Assembly: GCA_937996705.1 (NCBI GenBank)
Contig: CALKUQ010000021.1
Span: 1 to 64,000, forward strand
Source of the DNA: an uncultured Chlamydiae bacterium
Lineage (GTDB): Bacteria > Chlamydiota > Chlamydiia > Chlamydiales > 2-12-FULL-49-11
Length of the DNA stretch: 64,000 bases
Direction of reading: 5' to 3'
In this document: positions 46,149 through 53,921 of the stretch, piece after piece
Position numbering within the stretch: the stretch's first letter is position 1
Layout of the letters: each line of letters opens with the position of its first letter
Position numbers and translations under genes: made by a program
Notes under the pieces: generated by a model
The model's database searches: none
Told to the model about the DNA's origin: nothing
The model's input: only the letters and a program-made list of their open reading frames with translations

Positions 46149-46535
46149 ATGAAAGAGCATTTCTTAAAAATTGAGACCCCAGAAAACAAAATTCGTTTTC
46201 TTATTTTTCAATTGATGACCCACATGGAAGCGCTCTATGATGGCCTCGACCACATGCTCGCCTTTTCCCTCACAGAGGACCAGACCAAAGATCTCTTTGA
46301 AGACCACTTTGTCAAAATGGAGCGACTCCACAAAGAACTCGGCAAAGTCCTCTCCCCCCTCAAAGAAAATACAGCTTTTGAAGAAACTCCCCTCCATGAA
46401 CCCGTTCGCAGAGCCTACAACCTCCTCCGCGGACTAAATCACATTGACTTAGACAAACCTGGCTGGGCAGCAATCGCTGCAAAAGCCCTCCCCGACAAAC
46501 TCTACTACCGCCAGATCAAACTCCTCGTCTATTAA
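46149..46535 (+). CDS. Unknown small helical protein
   Basis: 128 residues, soluble, all-helical by pattern ('FLIFQLMTHMEALYDGLDHML'), acidic N-terminal half. No motif recognised. No clear Shine-Dalgarno before the ATG. It is transcribed toward the repeat array at 46.6-47.1 kb, which could contain its terminator. Confidence 0.65.
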   Translation: MKEHFLKIETPENKIRFLIFQLMTHMEALYDGLDHMLAFSLTEDQTKDLFEDHFVKMERLHKELGKVLSPLKENTAFEETPLHEPVRRAYNLLRGLNHIDLDKPGWAAIAAKALPDKLYYRQIKLLVY

Positions 46536-46562
46536 CCCCAGATTTTTTATTAAGTTTCCTCT

Positions 46563-47098
46563 CCCCATATTGCAAACAAGAAATGAAAAAAAACCTGCGC
46601 AACCAAAGTTGCGCCCCTCGAGCGTGCCCCTGCCCGTGTGCGTGCCCGCGCCCGATCTAATTTACGCTCTTTTCCACTTTCCTACAATCGCTGCGCAACC
46701 TATTTTGCCTACCCAATATTCAAAACAAGAAATCAAAAAATCGGGCACCGGCTCGGGCTCGCTCACGGGCACGTTATCGGGCGCAACTCCCGTTGCGCGC
46801 AAATCTACGCATAATAAGCTAAACCCTTTTCCCGTCACTACGACTTTTCGGAAAATAAAAAAAAACTTGCGCAACCAAAGTTGCGCCCCGCAACGTGCCC
46901 CTGCCCGTGTGCGTGCCCCCGTCCGATCTAATCTACGCGCTTTTCCACTTTCCTACAATCGCTGCACAATCTATTTTGCCTACCCAATATTCCAAACAAG
47001 AAATGAAAAATCGGGCAGGGGCGCAACTCCCGTTGCGCGCAAATCTACGCGTAAAAGGCTAAACCCTTTTCTCTTCAGGCGACTTTTCGAAAAATAAA
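46563..47098. repeat. GC-rich hairpin-bearing intergenic repeat array
   Basis: The 666-bp gap between 46149-46535 and dcd holds tandem, imperfect copies of a roughly 240-290-bp module. The marker CCCAATATTCCAAACAAGAA recurs at about 46563, 46712 and 46983. Each full module carries two strong hairpins with the same arms: GCGCAAC-CAAA-GTTGCGC (46597-46614, 46869-46886) and GCGCAAC-TCCC-GTTGCGC (46781-46798, 47021-47038). Spacers are rich in GTGCCC/CGGGC. A long frame across it (46570-47097) is not coding; it repeats along with the DNA. The remaining 100 bp to dcd show a partial module (CCTGCCCGATCTAATTTA). Confidence 0.85.
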
Positions 47099-47201
47099 AT
47101 AATTTTATGAAACAGTCTCCTGCCCGATCTAATTTATAGAGCCTTTACCTCTCTTGTAGAAATGCTTGGCGCGAAGAATTTCAGGCGCGTTGTTGGCATG
47201 T

Positions 47202-47768
47202 TTACATTCTGGGGACGGTAATGCCTACTTGCTTCATGTATTTGCCTTGGCGATCTTTATAGGAGGTGAGGCAATCTTCGGAACCTTTGAAAAAGAGGAC
47301 TTGGGCGAGGCCTTCGCCTGCGTAGATTCTTGCGGGGAGCGGGGTCGTGTTGGAGATTTCGAGTGTAACATACCCTTCCCACTCTGGCTCAAAGGGGGTT
47401 ACGTTGACGATAATGCCGCATCTTGCGTAGGTCGATTTGCCCACACAAAGGGTCAGGACGCTGCGGGGGATGCGGAAATACTCTACGCTTACAGCTAGTG
47501 CAAACGAGTTTGGGGGTATAATGCAGGTGTCTGCCTCTATATCCACGAATTCTTCGTCTGTAAACCCTTTAGGATCAATAACGACGTTGTGAACATTGGT
47601 AAATACTTTAAATTTATTTGAAACTCTGAGGTCGTATCCATAGCTGGAGAGGCCATAGCTAATAATTTTTTTTCCATTCTCTTCGCGGACTAAGTGATCT
47701 GAAAAGGGCTCGATCATTTCATATTTTTCTGCCATTTCTTTAATCCATCTGTCTGACTGGAGCGCCAT
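47202..47768 (-). CDS. dcd: dCTP deaminase
   Basis: Deaminates dCTP to dUTP for thymidylate synthesis. 188 residues: 'SYGLSSYGYDLRVS', 'CVGKSTYARCGIIVNVTPFEPEWEGYVTLE' (nucleotide-binding and the catalytic Glu; read in two parts) and 'GEGLAQVLFF'. Normal length. Divergent from ruvB with a 64-base gap; C. trachomatis CT039/CT040 have the same pairing. Confidence 0.96.
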   Translation of the reverse strand: MALQSDRWIKEMAEKYEMIEPFSDHLVREENGKKIISYGLSSYGYDLRVSNKFKVFTNVHNVVIDPKGFTDEEFVDIEADTCIIPPNSFALAVSVEYFRIPRSVLTLCVGKSTYARCGIIVNVTPFEPEWEGYVTLEISNTTPLPARIYAGEGLAQVLFFKGSEDCLTSYKDRQGKYMKQVGITVPRM

Positions 47769-47832
47769 TATCTACCTCGTTTTTTTCTTGAAAGAATAGC
47801 GCGTGAATTGGTTTTTGTGCTAGCATAAAATA

Positions 47833-48813
47833 ATGAATGAGAACTCTGGTGTTGCCACAACCGATAGTGGTTTTGATCTTAAATTAAGGCCTCAAGAGCT
47901 TACTGATTTTGTAGGCAATGAGCCAATTATTGTCCGTTTAAAAATGATGATCCAAGCAGCAAAAGAGCGTGGGGAATCACTCGGCCATGTCCTTTTTCAT
48001 GGACCTCCCGGTCTTGGAAAGACAACTCTTGCGGCAATTGTGGCTCGGGAAATGGGGGCAAATTTTGTCACCTCCTCTGGCCCGTCGATTGAAAAAGCGG
48101 GAGATCTTGCGGGCATTTTAACCAATCTCCAAGAAAATGATGTTTTATTTATTGATGAGATTCACAGGCTTCAAAAAAATATTGAGGAGTATTTGTACTC
48201 TGCAATGGAGGATTTTTGTCTCGATTTGATGATTGATTCAGGTCCCAGCGCAAGGAGCATTTCTGTCTCTTTAAATAAATTTACACTGATAGGCGCTACT
48301 ACTCGGATGGGAAATTTAAGCGCCCCCCTTAGATCGAGATTTCCGATCGGACTAAGACTTGAATATTATGATCACGAGTCTCTTAGCAAAATTATCACAA
48401 GGTCTGCAAACTTGCTTGGGGTTATGATTAATAAAACATCGGCGACTGAAATTTCAAAGAGGTCTCGCGGCACCCCTCGGGTAGCTAATAATATTCTAAG
48501 ATGGGTGAGAGATTTTGCCCAAATCCACAATAAAAATGTGATTGATGAAAAAACAGTAAACCTGGCATGTAGCATGATTGCTGTCGACGAGATGGGGCTG
48601 GATGAAATGGATAAAAAAATTCTCCGTGTCATTATCGAACACCATGATGGGGGGCCTGTCGGAATTAAATCGATTGCTGCAAGTGTTGGGGAGGAAGAGA
48701 CAACGTTGATGGAAGTATATGAGCCCTACCTTATCATGAAAGGTTTTTTAAAAAGGACCCCTCGTGGGAGAGAAGTGACTAAACATGCGTATGATCATTT
48801 AGGAGACAAATGA
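47833..48813 (+). CDS. ruvB: Holliday junction branch-migration ATPase RuvB
   Basis: Hexameric AAA+ motor of RuvABC recombination. 326 residues: Walker A 'GPPGLGKTTL', Walker B 'VLFIDEIHRLQK', sensor 1 'FTLIGATTRMGNLSAPLRSRF' (read with arginine finger) and the C-terminal winged helix ending 'LKRTPRGREVTKHAYDHL'. ATGA-type overlap of 4 bases with the SpoIID-like gene. Confidence 0.97.
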   Translation: MNENSGVATTDSGFDLKLRPQELTDFVGNEPIIVRLKMMIQAAKERGESLGHVLFHGPPGLGKTTLAAIVAREMGANFVTSSGPSIEKAGDLAGILTNLQENDVLFIDEIHRLQKNIEEYLYSAMEDFCLDLMIDSGPSARSISVSLNKFTLIGATTRMGNLSAPLRSRFPIGLRLEYYDHESLSKIITRSANLLGVMINKTSATEISKRSRGTPRVANNILRWVRDFAQIHNKNVIDEKTVNLACSMIAVDEMGLDEMDKKILRVIIEHHDGGPVGIKSIAASVGEEETTLMEVYEPYLIMKGFLKRTPRGREVTKHAYDHLGDK

Positions 48814-50033
48814 GAACTTTATTGCTATCCCTATTTCTATTTCCCCTGTTTGCGACTCAGCAAGATTCAGATTTGATGGAAGTTGCTGACGATAAAGGCA
48901 ATGTTACTGTAAAAGTTTTGATCAGGGAAAATGTCGATGGCGCTCTTATCGATGTATCTGGAGGCTATCGGGTCTCTAATCCTGAGACAGGAAAAGTGTT
49001 AAGCTCTGGCTTCCAAGGAAAGCGTTACTACCTTCAAGCAAACAGTGTAGGACTCAAGTGGGGCGAAGGTTATCCCGGGATTCATCAAATCAAAATCACC
49101 CCAAAAAATGAAAAAACAACAATTTTAGTCGATGGAATTCAATACAAGGGATCGATTGTTGTCTACGATATCAATTCAAGAATCCAAATTGTCAACGAGG
49201 CTGATGTAGAAGATGTAGTCTGCTCCACCCTCTCTTCCCTCCTGGGGAACACAAATTATGAGAGTGCGACCTACGATGCAGTTGCAATTGCAGCCAGGAC
49301 AAATCTCTATAACACAATTTTACACTCCTCCAATATTTACTGGAATGTGACCGCAAGCGAAATAGACTACCAAAGTCATGCGGCAGTTTTAAGCAATCCG
49401 CAGATTGAAAAAGCGGTTCATTCAACAAAACACCTCATTTTAACCTATGATGAAAAACCGTTTGCTACCTCTTGGACAGAACATAGCGCAGGAAAAACGG
49501 CAAGTTTTGAGAGTATCTACCGGAAAAAATCTTCAGGTCCGAGGGGGGTCTTTGTGGGATACGCCCAAAAAATGCGTGAAGAGAGCAAATGGAAATCGGT
49601 CCTCTCCCTCAAAGAGCTTGCAAAACTAACAGGTCTTGAAACAATTAAGACCATCGATTTATTCCAAGACCAAACCTCTAAAAAAGTTTACGCGATCCGT
49701 TTTACCGATGACAAGACCTTTACAGAGTGGACCATTTTCGATCTTCGTAAAAAAGTGGGCCTCGCTAGAATTCTTAGTAACGATTTCACCGTTCATATGA
49801 TTAAAGATCACATCGAATTTGATGGATATGGAAGGGGTTATGGAGTCGGTATTTGTCTATTTACAGCAGATCAAATGGCAAAAATTGGGGATGCGGCGCC
49901 TCAAATTTTGAACCATTTTTTCCCCGAATCGACTTTAATTAAATTAAATACCCTCCCAAAAAGTTTATTCACTAATGACACAAAGGAAATAAAAGAAGAT
50001 GGCACACCCGAAAGTACCCCAAAAGCGAGCTAA
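48810..50033 (+). CDS. SpoIID/LytB-domain protein, probable peptidoglycan-modifying enzyme
   Basis: 407 residues with an N-terminal signal-like segment ('RTLLLSLFLFPLFA'). SpoIID domain: 'VDGIQYKGSIVVYDI', 'NEADVEDVVCSTL' (the position of the catalytic-Glu block), 'YDAVAIAARTNLYN' and 'GRGYGVGICLFTADQMA' (variant of GHGVGMSQ). In chlamydiae SpoIID homologues act on septal peptidoglycan during division. GGAG Shine-Dalgarno inside the ruvB end. The C-terminus overlaps the next gene by 35 bases. Corresponds in position to CT041. Confidence 0.88.
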   Translation: MRTLLLSLFLFPLFATQQDSDLMEVADDKGNVTVKVLIRENVDGALIDVSGGYRVSNPETGKVLSSGFQGKRYYLQANSVGLKWGEGYPGIHQIKITPKNEKTTILVDGIQYKGSIVVYDINSRIQIVNEADVEDVVCSTLSSLLGNTNYESATYDAVAIAARTNLYNTILHSSNIYWNVTASEIDYQSHAAVLSNPQIEKAVHSTKHLILTYDEKPFATSWTEHSAGKTASFESIYRKKSSGPRGVFVGYAQKMREESKWKSVLSLKELAKLTGLETIKTIDLFQDQTSKKVYAIRFTDDKTFTEWTIFDLRKKVGLARILSNDFTVHMIKDHIEFDGYGRGYGVGICLFTADQMAKIGDAAPQILNHFFPESTLIKLNTLPKSLFTNDTKEIKEDGTPESTPKAS

Positions 50034-50370
50034 AAATCTATCCGCTGCCCTATTTCTTATCGGGCTTGCTATAGTCTCTCTCACTGGAAGTTGGTGGCCT
50101 GGGGTTATGCTCGCAATTGGCATCCCTCTTGCCCTAAGACAGTACCTCCTTGGAAGATTCTATGATGCCTTCCTCTCCCTTGTCATCTTTATAGGGATCT
50201 TTCTCGCAGCAAACCTTGACTTTTCCTGGCAAGTTCTCCTCCCCGTTCTCTTCATCATAGCTGCCATCTACATCCTGATCCGCGAATTCTGCAACCCCTA
50301 CGACACCACCGAGGCTGAAGACGAAGAGTCTCTAAGTCTGGAAATCACCGAAGAAGACGAAGAGGATTAA
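49999..50370 (+). CDS. Small inner-membrane protein, unknown
   Basis: 123 residues with four hydrophobic segments (about 16-32, 33-46, 56-70, 76-92) and a strongly acidic tail ('TTEAEDEESLSLEITEEDEED'). No family recognised. The ATG is within the last codons of the SpoIID-like gene (35-base overlap), so it is part of the ruvB operon. Confidence 0.72.
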   Translation: MAHPKVPQKRAKNLSAALFLIGLAIVSLTGSWWPGVMLAIGIPLALRQYLLGRFYDAFLSLVIFIGIFLAANLDFSWQVLLPVLFIIAAIYILIREFCNPYDTTEAEDEESLSLEITEEDEED

Positions 50371-50399
50371 CAGCCTACCAAGAGGCTAGTCCATTACCC

Positions 50400-51326
50400 C
50401 TAAGTTATTTGAGAGACAATCATTTTATGATCGGAGTTTGCCCAACCAGCTTGCGAATCATAAGTCTCAAAAATAGAAGAAGTTAGATTTACTTCCCGTC
50501 CAAGAATGTAATCAATTGAGACGTCTTTAGTTTCATCCCCCATAAATCTATCTGTTGCTGTAATACTCTTTGGGGAGAGTGTGTCTTGAAACCCTGTGGG
50601 CAGAGGCTCTTCGCCCCTTTTCATATTTAAATCGCCTAAAAAAATTGCAGGGCCATTTCCGAAATTGATCTGAGAGATTTGCTCATTTCTGTGCTCTGCG
50701 CTGTGGGGATCTAGTTGGGTTGTGAAAAAACTTAGCCGGTTTACTTTAAATGAGAAGAGGACTCGGTCTACAAATCCGGAGTAAGGGAGCTGGTAAAGGG
50801 CCCCCTCTTTGATGTGAATTTTTGAAGCGACAAGGAGTCCTCTAGCTATATAAAACTCGGAGTAGTTGTCTTGTAATTTTTTAATTAAGAGCTCTGCTGC
50901 ATAGGGACTTACCTCTTGAAGAGAGACAAGATCTGCGTTCGATCGTATGATTTGAGCTGCAACATCGTCGACTCTATCTACCAGAGGAGCCATTCCTCCA
51001 AAAGCAATAGGCAATCCCAGTGGTAGCATGCAAACATTCCATGTCGCAATTCTTTCGACATCTCCTATTTTTTGTGGAGCCTTCCCTTTTATATAGCTAA
51101 AAGCAGAAGTCCCCCATTTTTTGCTTAATACGTCCAAACCAAAGCCGATGCCCCATAGAGGGATACTTAAAGGGAGGGTTGCTAAATAAACGATTGTGCT
51201 AGCAAAAAATTGAATTCGATCGATGAGCCTTTTTTGTTTTTCTGAGAATGGTTTTGCATAAGGGAGGGCAAGCTGCAACCCCCTTTCCATTGCACCATCA
51301 AAGGGTCTCTTTAAATACTCTATCAA
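50400..51326 (-). CDS. Endonuclease/exonuclease/phosphatase-fold protein with membrane hairpin; candidate effector
   Basis: 308 residues. Residues 38-65 form a hydrophobic hairpin ('FFASTIVYLATLPLSIPLWG'), followed by an EEP domain with its metal and catalytic residues: Asn97 ('ATWNV'), Glu138 ('SLQEVS'), Asp232/Asn234 ('LGDLNMKRG'), Asp272 ('SIDYIL') and Asp299-His300 ('SDHKMI'). The family includes sphingomyelinases, inositol phosphatases and DNases; the substrate is not readable. No signal peptide. Start is TTG 51326 with GGAAG 7 bases upstream. The layout parallels the phosphatase at 19860-20717 (hairpin plus eukaryote-like enzyme). Confidence 0.85.
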   Translation of the reverse strand: MIEYLKRPFDGAMERGLQLALPYAKPFSEKQKRLIDRIQFFASTIVYLATLPLSIPLWGIGFGLDVLSKKWGTSAFSYIKGKAPQKIGDVERIATWNVCMLPLGLPIAFGGMAPLVDRVDDVAAQIIRSNADLVSLQEVSPYAAELLIKKLQDNYSEFYIARGLLVASKIHIKEGALYQLPYSGFVDRVLFSFKVNRLSFFTTQLDPHSAEHRNEQISQINFGNGPAIFLGDLNMKRGEEPLPTGFQDTLSPKSITATDRFMGDETKDVSIDYILGREVNLTSSIFETYDSQAGWANSDHKMIVSQIT

Positions 51327-51373
51327 AAAAAAACTTCCATGTTAGGGAGATTGGAGGTCAATCTTATCTTAGC

Positions 51374-52783
51374 TCAGATGTTTTTGTAAAGTTTACGAAG
51401 GGTAGGAACGAGGGATTGGATCGCCTCGAGTTTTCGATGGAGGGCGAGTGGATGCTCGCATGAGAGCTTCCAAGGGCGAAAGATAAGGTCTAAAAAGGAG
51501 AAATCTCTAATTTCCTGGTAGTTATTTTGTCTGGTAAATAGAGCTACGATACCAAGAAGGAGGGAGGGTATATAGACGATTGGAAGGAAAAAGAGGGCTT
51601 TTTTTACAACGGGGCTCTGCTTTCCATACCACCGATTAAAATTTTTAAATAGAGCTCGATACCAAGAGTGGGGCAAAAACTCTTTTAGCATAATATGAAG
51701 TGAGTGCATAGAGGCATCGACCTGAATTCCCACACCCTCTCGAAGTATTTTTAAAACATAACTTACGCAATTTCCTTTTAAGACCGACATAGAGTGTTGT
51801 TTATTAGCTTTATCCTTTTCCACAATCGCAATAATCCGATCGTGCTCCTCTTTTGTGATTTCGATGGAAATATTCCAAAATCTTCTCGCATTCGTCGGAT
51901 AGAAGGTGTAAATATCGGGCGTTGTAATTTTTCCAAACCCCGGCTTCCGATTCAAAATCTCAGTCACACGAAAATTAGCTCTATCGACAAGAACATCTTG
52001 ACCAACCGACCTTATATTTCCTTCACTATCCTTTAAAACAATATAGGCATGAGTCCTCTGAAACATAGGGGGCTTTAACATAGGCAAGGAGACCGTCCAA
52101 ACCTCTAGCACATATTTATGATTCCATTCTGTGGGATCTGCAACTTGAAACGGTTCCCACTTAGGATCGATCCCCACATTATAGTGGCAAATCCCTCGAT
52201 GGAGGCAAGTGTATTCGGGGATGAGTCGATACCGTTCATCTGCTTTAAAAATAAGCCTCCCTTCAAAATAAAAATCAGACCCCTCTTTTTTAATTTCATC
52301 CCAGTAGACCCACTCAATGTGATCCTCCTCTTGAAGAGGTAGAGCCGCCCCTCTCTTCTCATCAAAAAGAAGGGGCAATCTCAAGACAAATAGTCTATGG
52401 TGAAGATAGTTGCTCTTTATGAATTTTTTAAACTCTTTGTTTGCTTTAATCCACTCTGCTGGAACATCCCCCCCCAACCTCAAACTTAAAAGGGCGTTTT
52501 CAAATTCCCCTTTTTGATCTACCTGCTTTCTATACAAGTAGAGGTTGTCTAAAAAGTTTCTCACAAGATCAAATTCTTTTAATGACAAGCTTTTAGAAAA
52601 GAGCTCTGTTTTATGTTGTAGCATATACTCAAGGATGATCGTACAATTCTCCCTTTCAAATCCGCTACTCCAGGGAATCAGATCTAGATCACCCGTCTCT
52701 AGTGCAATCACTCTAAAAGGTTTATTCCCTTTGATATACTTTAAAAACTTTGGCAAAAGGATCTCAAATGTCTCTACCCGCAC
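51374..52783 (-). CDS. LRAT/permuted NlpC-P60-like cysteine enzyme candidate, membrane-anchored
   Basis: 469 residues. The N-terminal about 235 residues are helical and shared with the next gene. A C-terminal region has 'TTHAYIVL'-type His245 ('RTHAYIVLKDSEG') and Cys339 in 'KGNCVSYVLKILREG', the His-before-Cys order and N-C motif of LRAT/YiiX-type permuted papain-like domains (acyltransferases, proteases, amidases). A hydrophobic segment (396-416) near the C-terminus may anchor it. No signal peptide. I infer an effector-like enzyme acting on lipid or peptide amides. Overlaps the upstream paralogue by 10 bases. Confidence 0.72.
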   Translation of the reverse strand: MRVETFEILLPKFLKYIKGNKPFRVIALETGDLDLIPWSSGFERENCTIILEYMLQHKTELFSKSLSLKEFDLVRNFLDNLYLYRKQVDQKGEFENALLSLRLGGDVPAEWIKANKEFKKFIKSNYLHHRLFVLRLPLLFDEKRGAALPLQEEDHIEWVYWDEIKKEGSDFYFEGRLIFKADERYRLIPEYTCLHRGICHYNVGIDPKWEPFQVADPTEWNHKYVLEVWTVSLPMLKPPMFQRTHAYIVLKDSEGNIRSVGQDVLVDRANFRVTEILNRKPGFGKITTPDIYTFYPTNARRFWNISIEITKEEHDRIIAIVEKDKANKQHSMSVLKGNCVSYVLKILREGVGIQVDASMHSLHIMLKEFLPHSWYRALFKNFNRWYGKQSPVVKKALFFLPIVYIPSLLLGIVALFTRQNNYQEIRDFSFLDLIFRPWKLSCEHPLALHRKLEAIQSLVPTLRKLYKNI

Positions 52784-53850
52784 TTCCCCTCTCCTTTTTT
52801 AAAGGCAACAACCTTTTCCAACCATTTTTTTGGCCAATTAAACTTTGTCACTATTTTTTTAGGAATCGGTTCTAAACCTAGACTCTCCTGCATCAGTTCC
52901 AGGAGTTTTTTCTCAGTAAACCCTCTTTTAAAATAGCGGTCATTTTCAAACCTTTTAAAGAGGTCTACAAATTCTTTATCACTAATTTCGATTGTATACT
53001 TACAACTATAGAGCAAAAAATAGGAATCGACAGGAGATACAATTCTCCCCCGATTGAGTCCGATAGAATAGATAGCCCCCTCTCGATGTTTTAAAACAAA
53101 ATAAAACCCCTTTCTTCTCTTTTGAACTACAATCTCAAACAGATTTCGCCCCCCCCACTCCTCTGAATTCCGAATTGCTATAGGGGCAATTGGAATCGTT
53201 CTTAAAGGGTGATAAAACCCAATTCCATCCCCTAACACTGAAAACTCTTCTGTCATTAGAAATTTTAGATCTGTCTCCATCATCAATTTCTCTTCATAAA
53301 AGAACCTATAGCCATAATCCCTTCCACTTCTGTCCGTAAGTAGAACCTTTGTTAAATCGGCCCATAAAACTGCTTGATTCTCCCGAAAGGGGATGGCGAA
53401 ATCTTTACCCAATTGAATCCCCAAGGCGAAAAACTTAAGCTCCAATTGATTGGATTTGATAAAGGTATAGAGCTCTTTATCCATCTCTCTAATCTCTTGA
53501 TACCCTACTTTTCCACCCAGACGCAGTGCTAGGATTTTTAGCTCGATTTCTTTGTATAACCCCTTAACTGCCAATTTTTTTCTCTTTCTAACCACTTTCT
53601 CTAAGAGGTCTACAAGAACTCTAATTTTATAAAAATGGTCTGCAGGGAGCTCTTTATAATCAAGCAAGGCTACCGCATGAATTAGATAATCGGTGAAAAT
53701 TTGAATCGACTCAAAATCTCGTTCGACCCCAGTCTTGTACGCTGGCTGCCAAGTAAGGCCATTTTTGTCCTGCAAAATTGTGAACGGCAGATTTAATTTA
53801 AGATACGTGCTAATTGCATCTACAAACAAATCAAGTTCAGATAAGTCCAT
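52774..53850 (-). CDS. Paralogue of the LRAT-like protein lacking the catalytic His and Cys
   Basis: 358 residues, aligning by eye along most of its length with the downstream 469-residue protein ('LALRLGGKVGYQEI' with 'LSLRLGGDVPAEWI'; 'YTFIKSNQLELKFFALGI' with 'KKFIKSNYLHHRLFVLRL'; 'FVLKHREGAIYSIG' with 'IVLKDSEGNIRSVG'). At the catalytic positions it has Gly248 instead of His245 and Thr312 instead of Cys339, and it lacks the C-terminal membrane segment. Likely a pseudoenzyme partner or regulator. A hairpin overlaps its leader (53854-53896). Confidence 0.75.
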   Translation of the reverse strand: MDLSELDLFVDAISTYLKLNLPFTILQDKNGLTWQPAYKTGVERDFESIQIFTDYLIHAVALLDYKELPADHFYKIRVLVDLLEKVVRKRKKLAVKGLYKEIELKILALRLGGKVGYQEIREMDKELYTFIKSNQLELKFFALGIQLGKDFAIPFRENQAVLWADLTKVLLTDRSGRDYGYRFFYEEKLMMETDLKFLMTEEFSVLGDGIGFYHPLRTIPIAPIAIRNSEEWGGRNLFEIVVQKRRKGFYFVLKHREGAIYSIGLNRGRIVSPVDSYFLLYSCKYTIEISDKEFVDLFKRFENDRYFKRGFTEKKLLELMQESLGLEPIPKKIVTKFNWPKKWLEKVVAFKKGEGKCG

Positions 53851-53853
53851 AAG

Positions 53854-53896
53854 AATAGAGCCCTTTATATAGAATATTAATACAAAGGGCTCTATT
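53854..53896 (-). promoter_or_regulatory. 13-bp inverted repeat in the leader of the LRAT-like pair
   Basis: AATAGAGCCCTTT (53854-53866) is the exact complement of 53884-53896, with a 17-base AT-rich loop. On the minus strand it follows the SDR-like gene and its downstream arm contains the AAAGGG Shine-Dalgarno of the 53850 start. It can act as a terminator for the upstream gene, an RBS-masking hairpin, or both. Confidence 0.6.
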
Positions 53897-53921
53897 TCAG
53901 ATCATATTGACTTTAAGACAG

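Noticed and set aside
46570..47097. 175-codon frame in the GC-rich repeat array
   Set aside because: The frame simply follows the DNA repeat, gives low-complexity sequence and is stopped by nothing because of high GC; no ribosome site.
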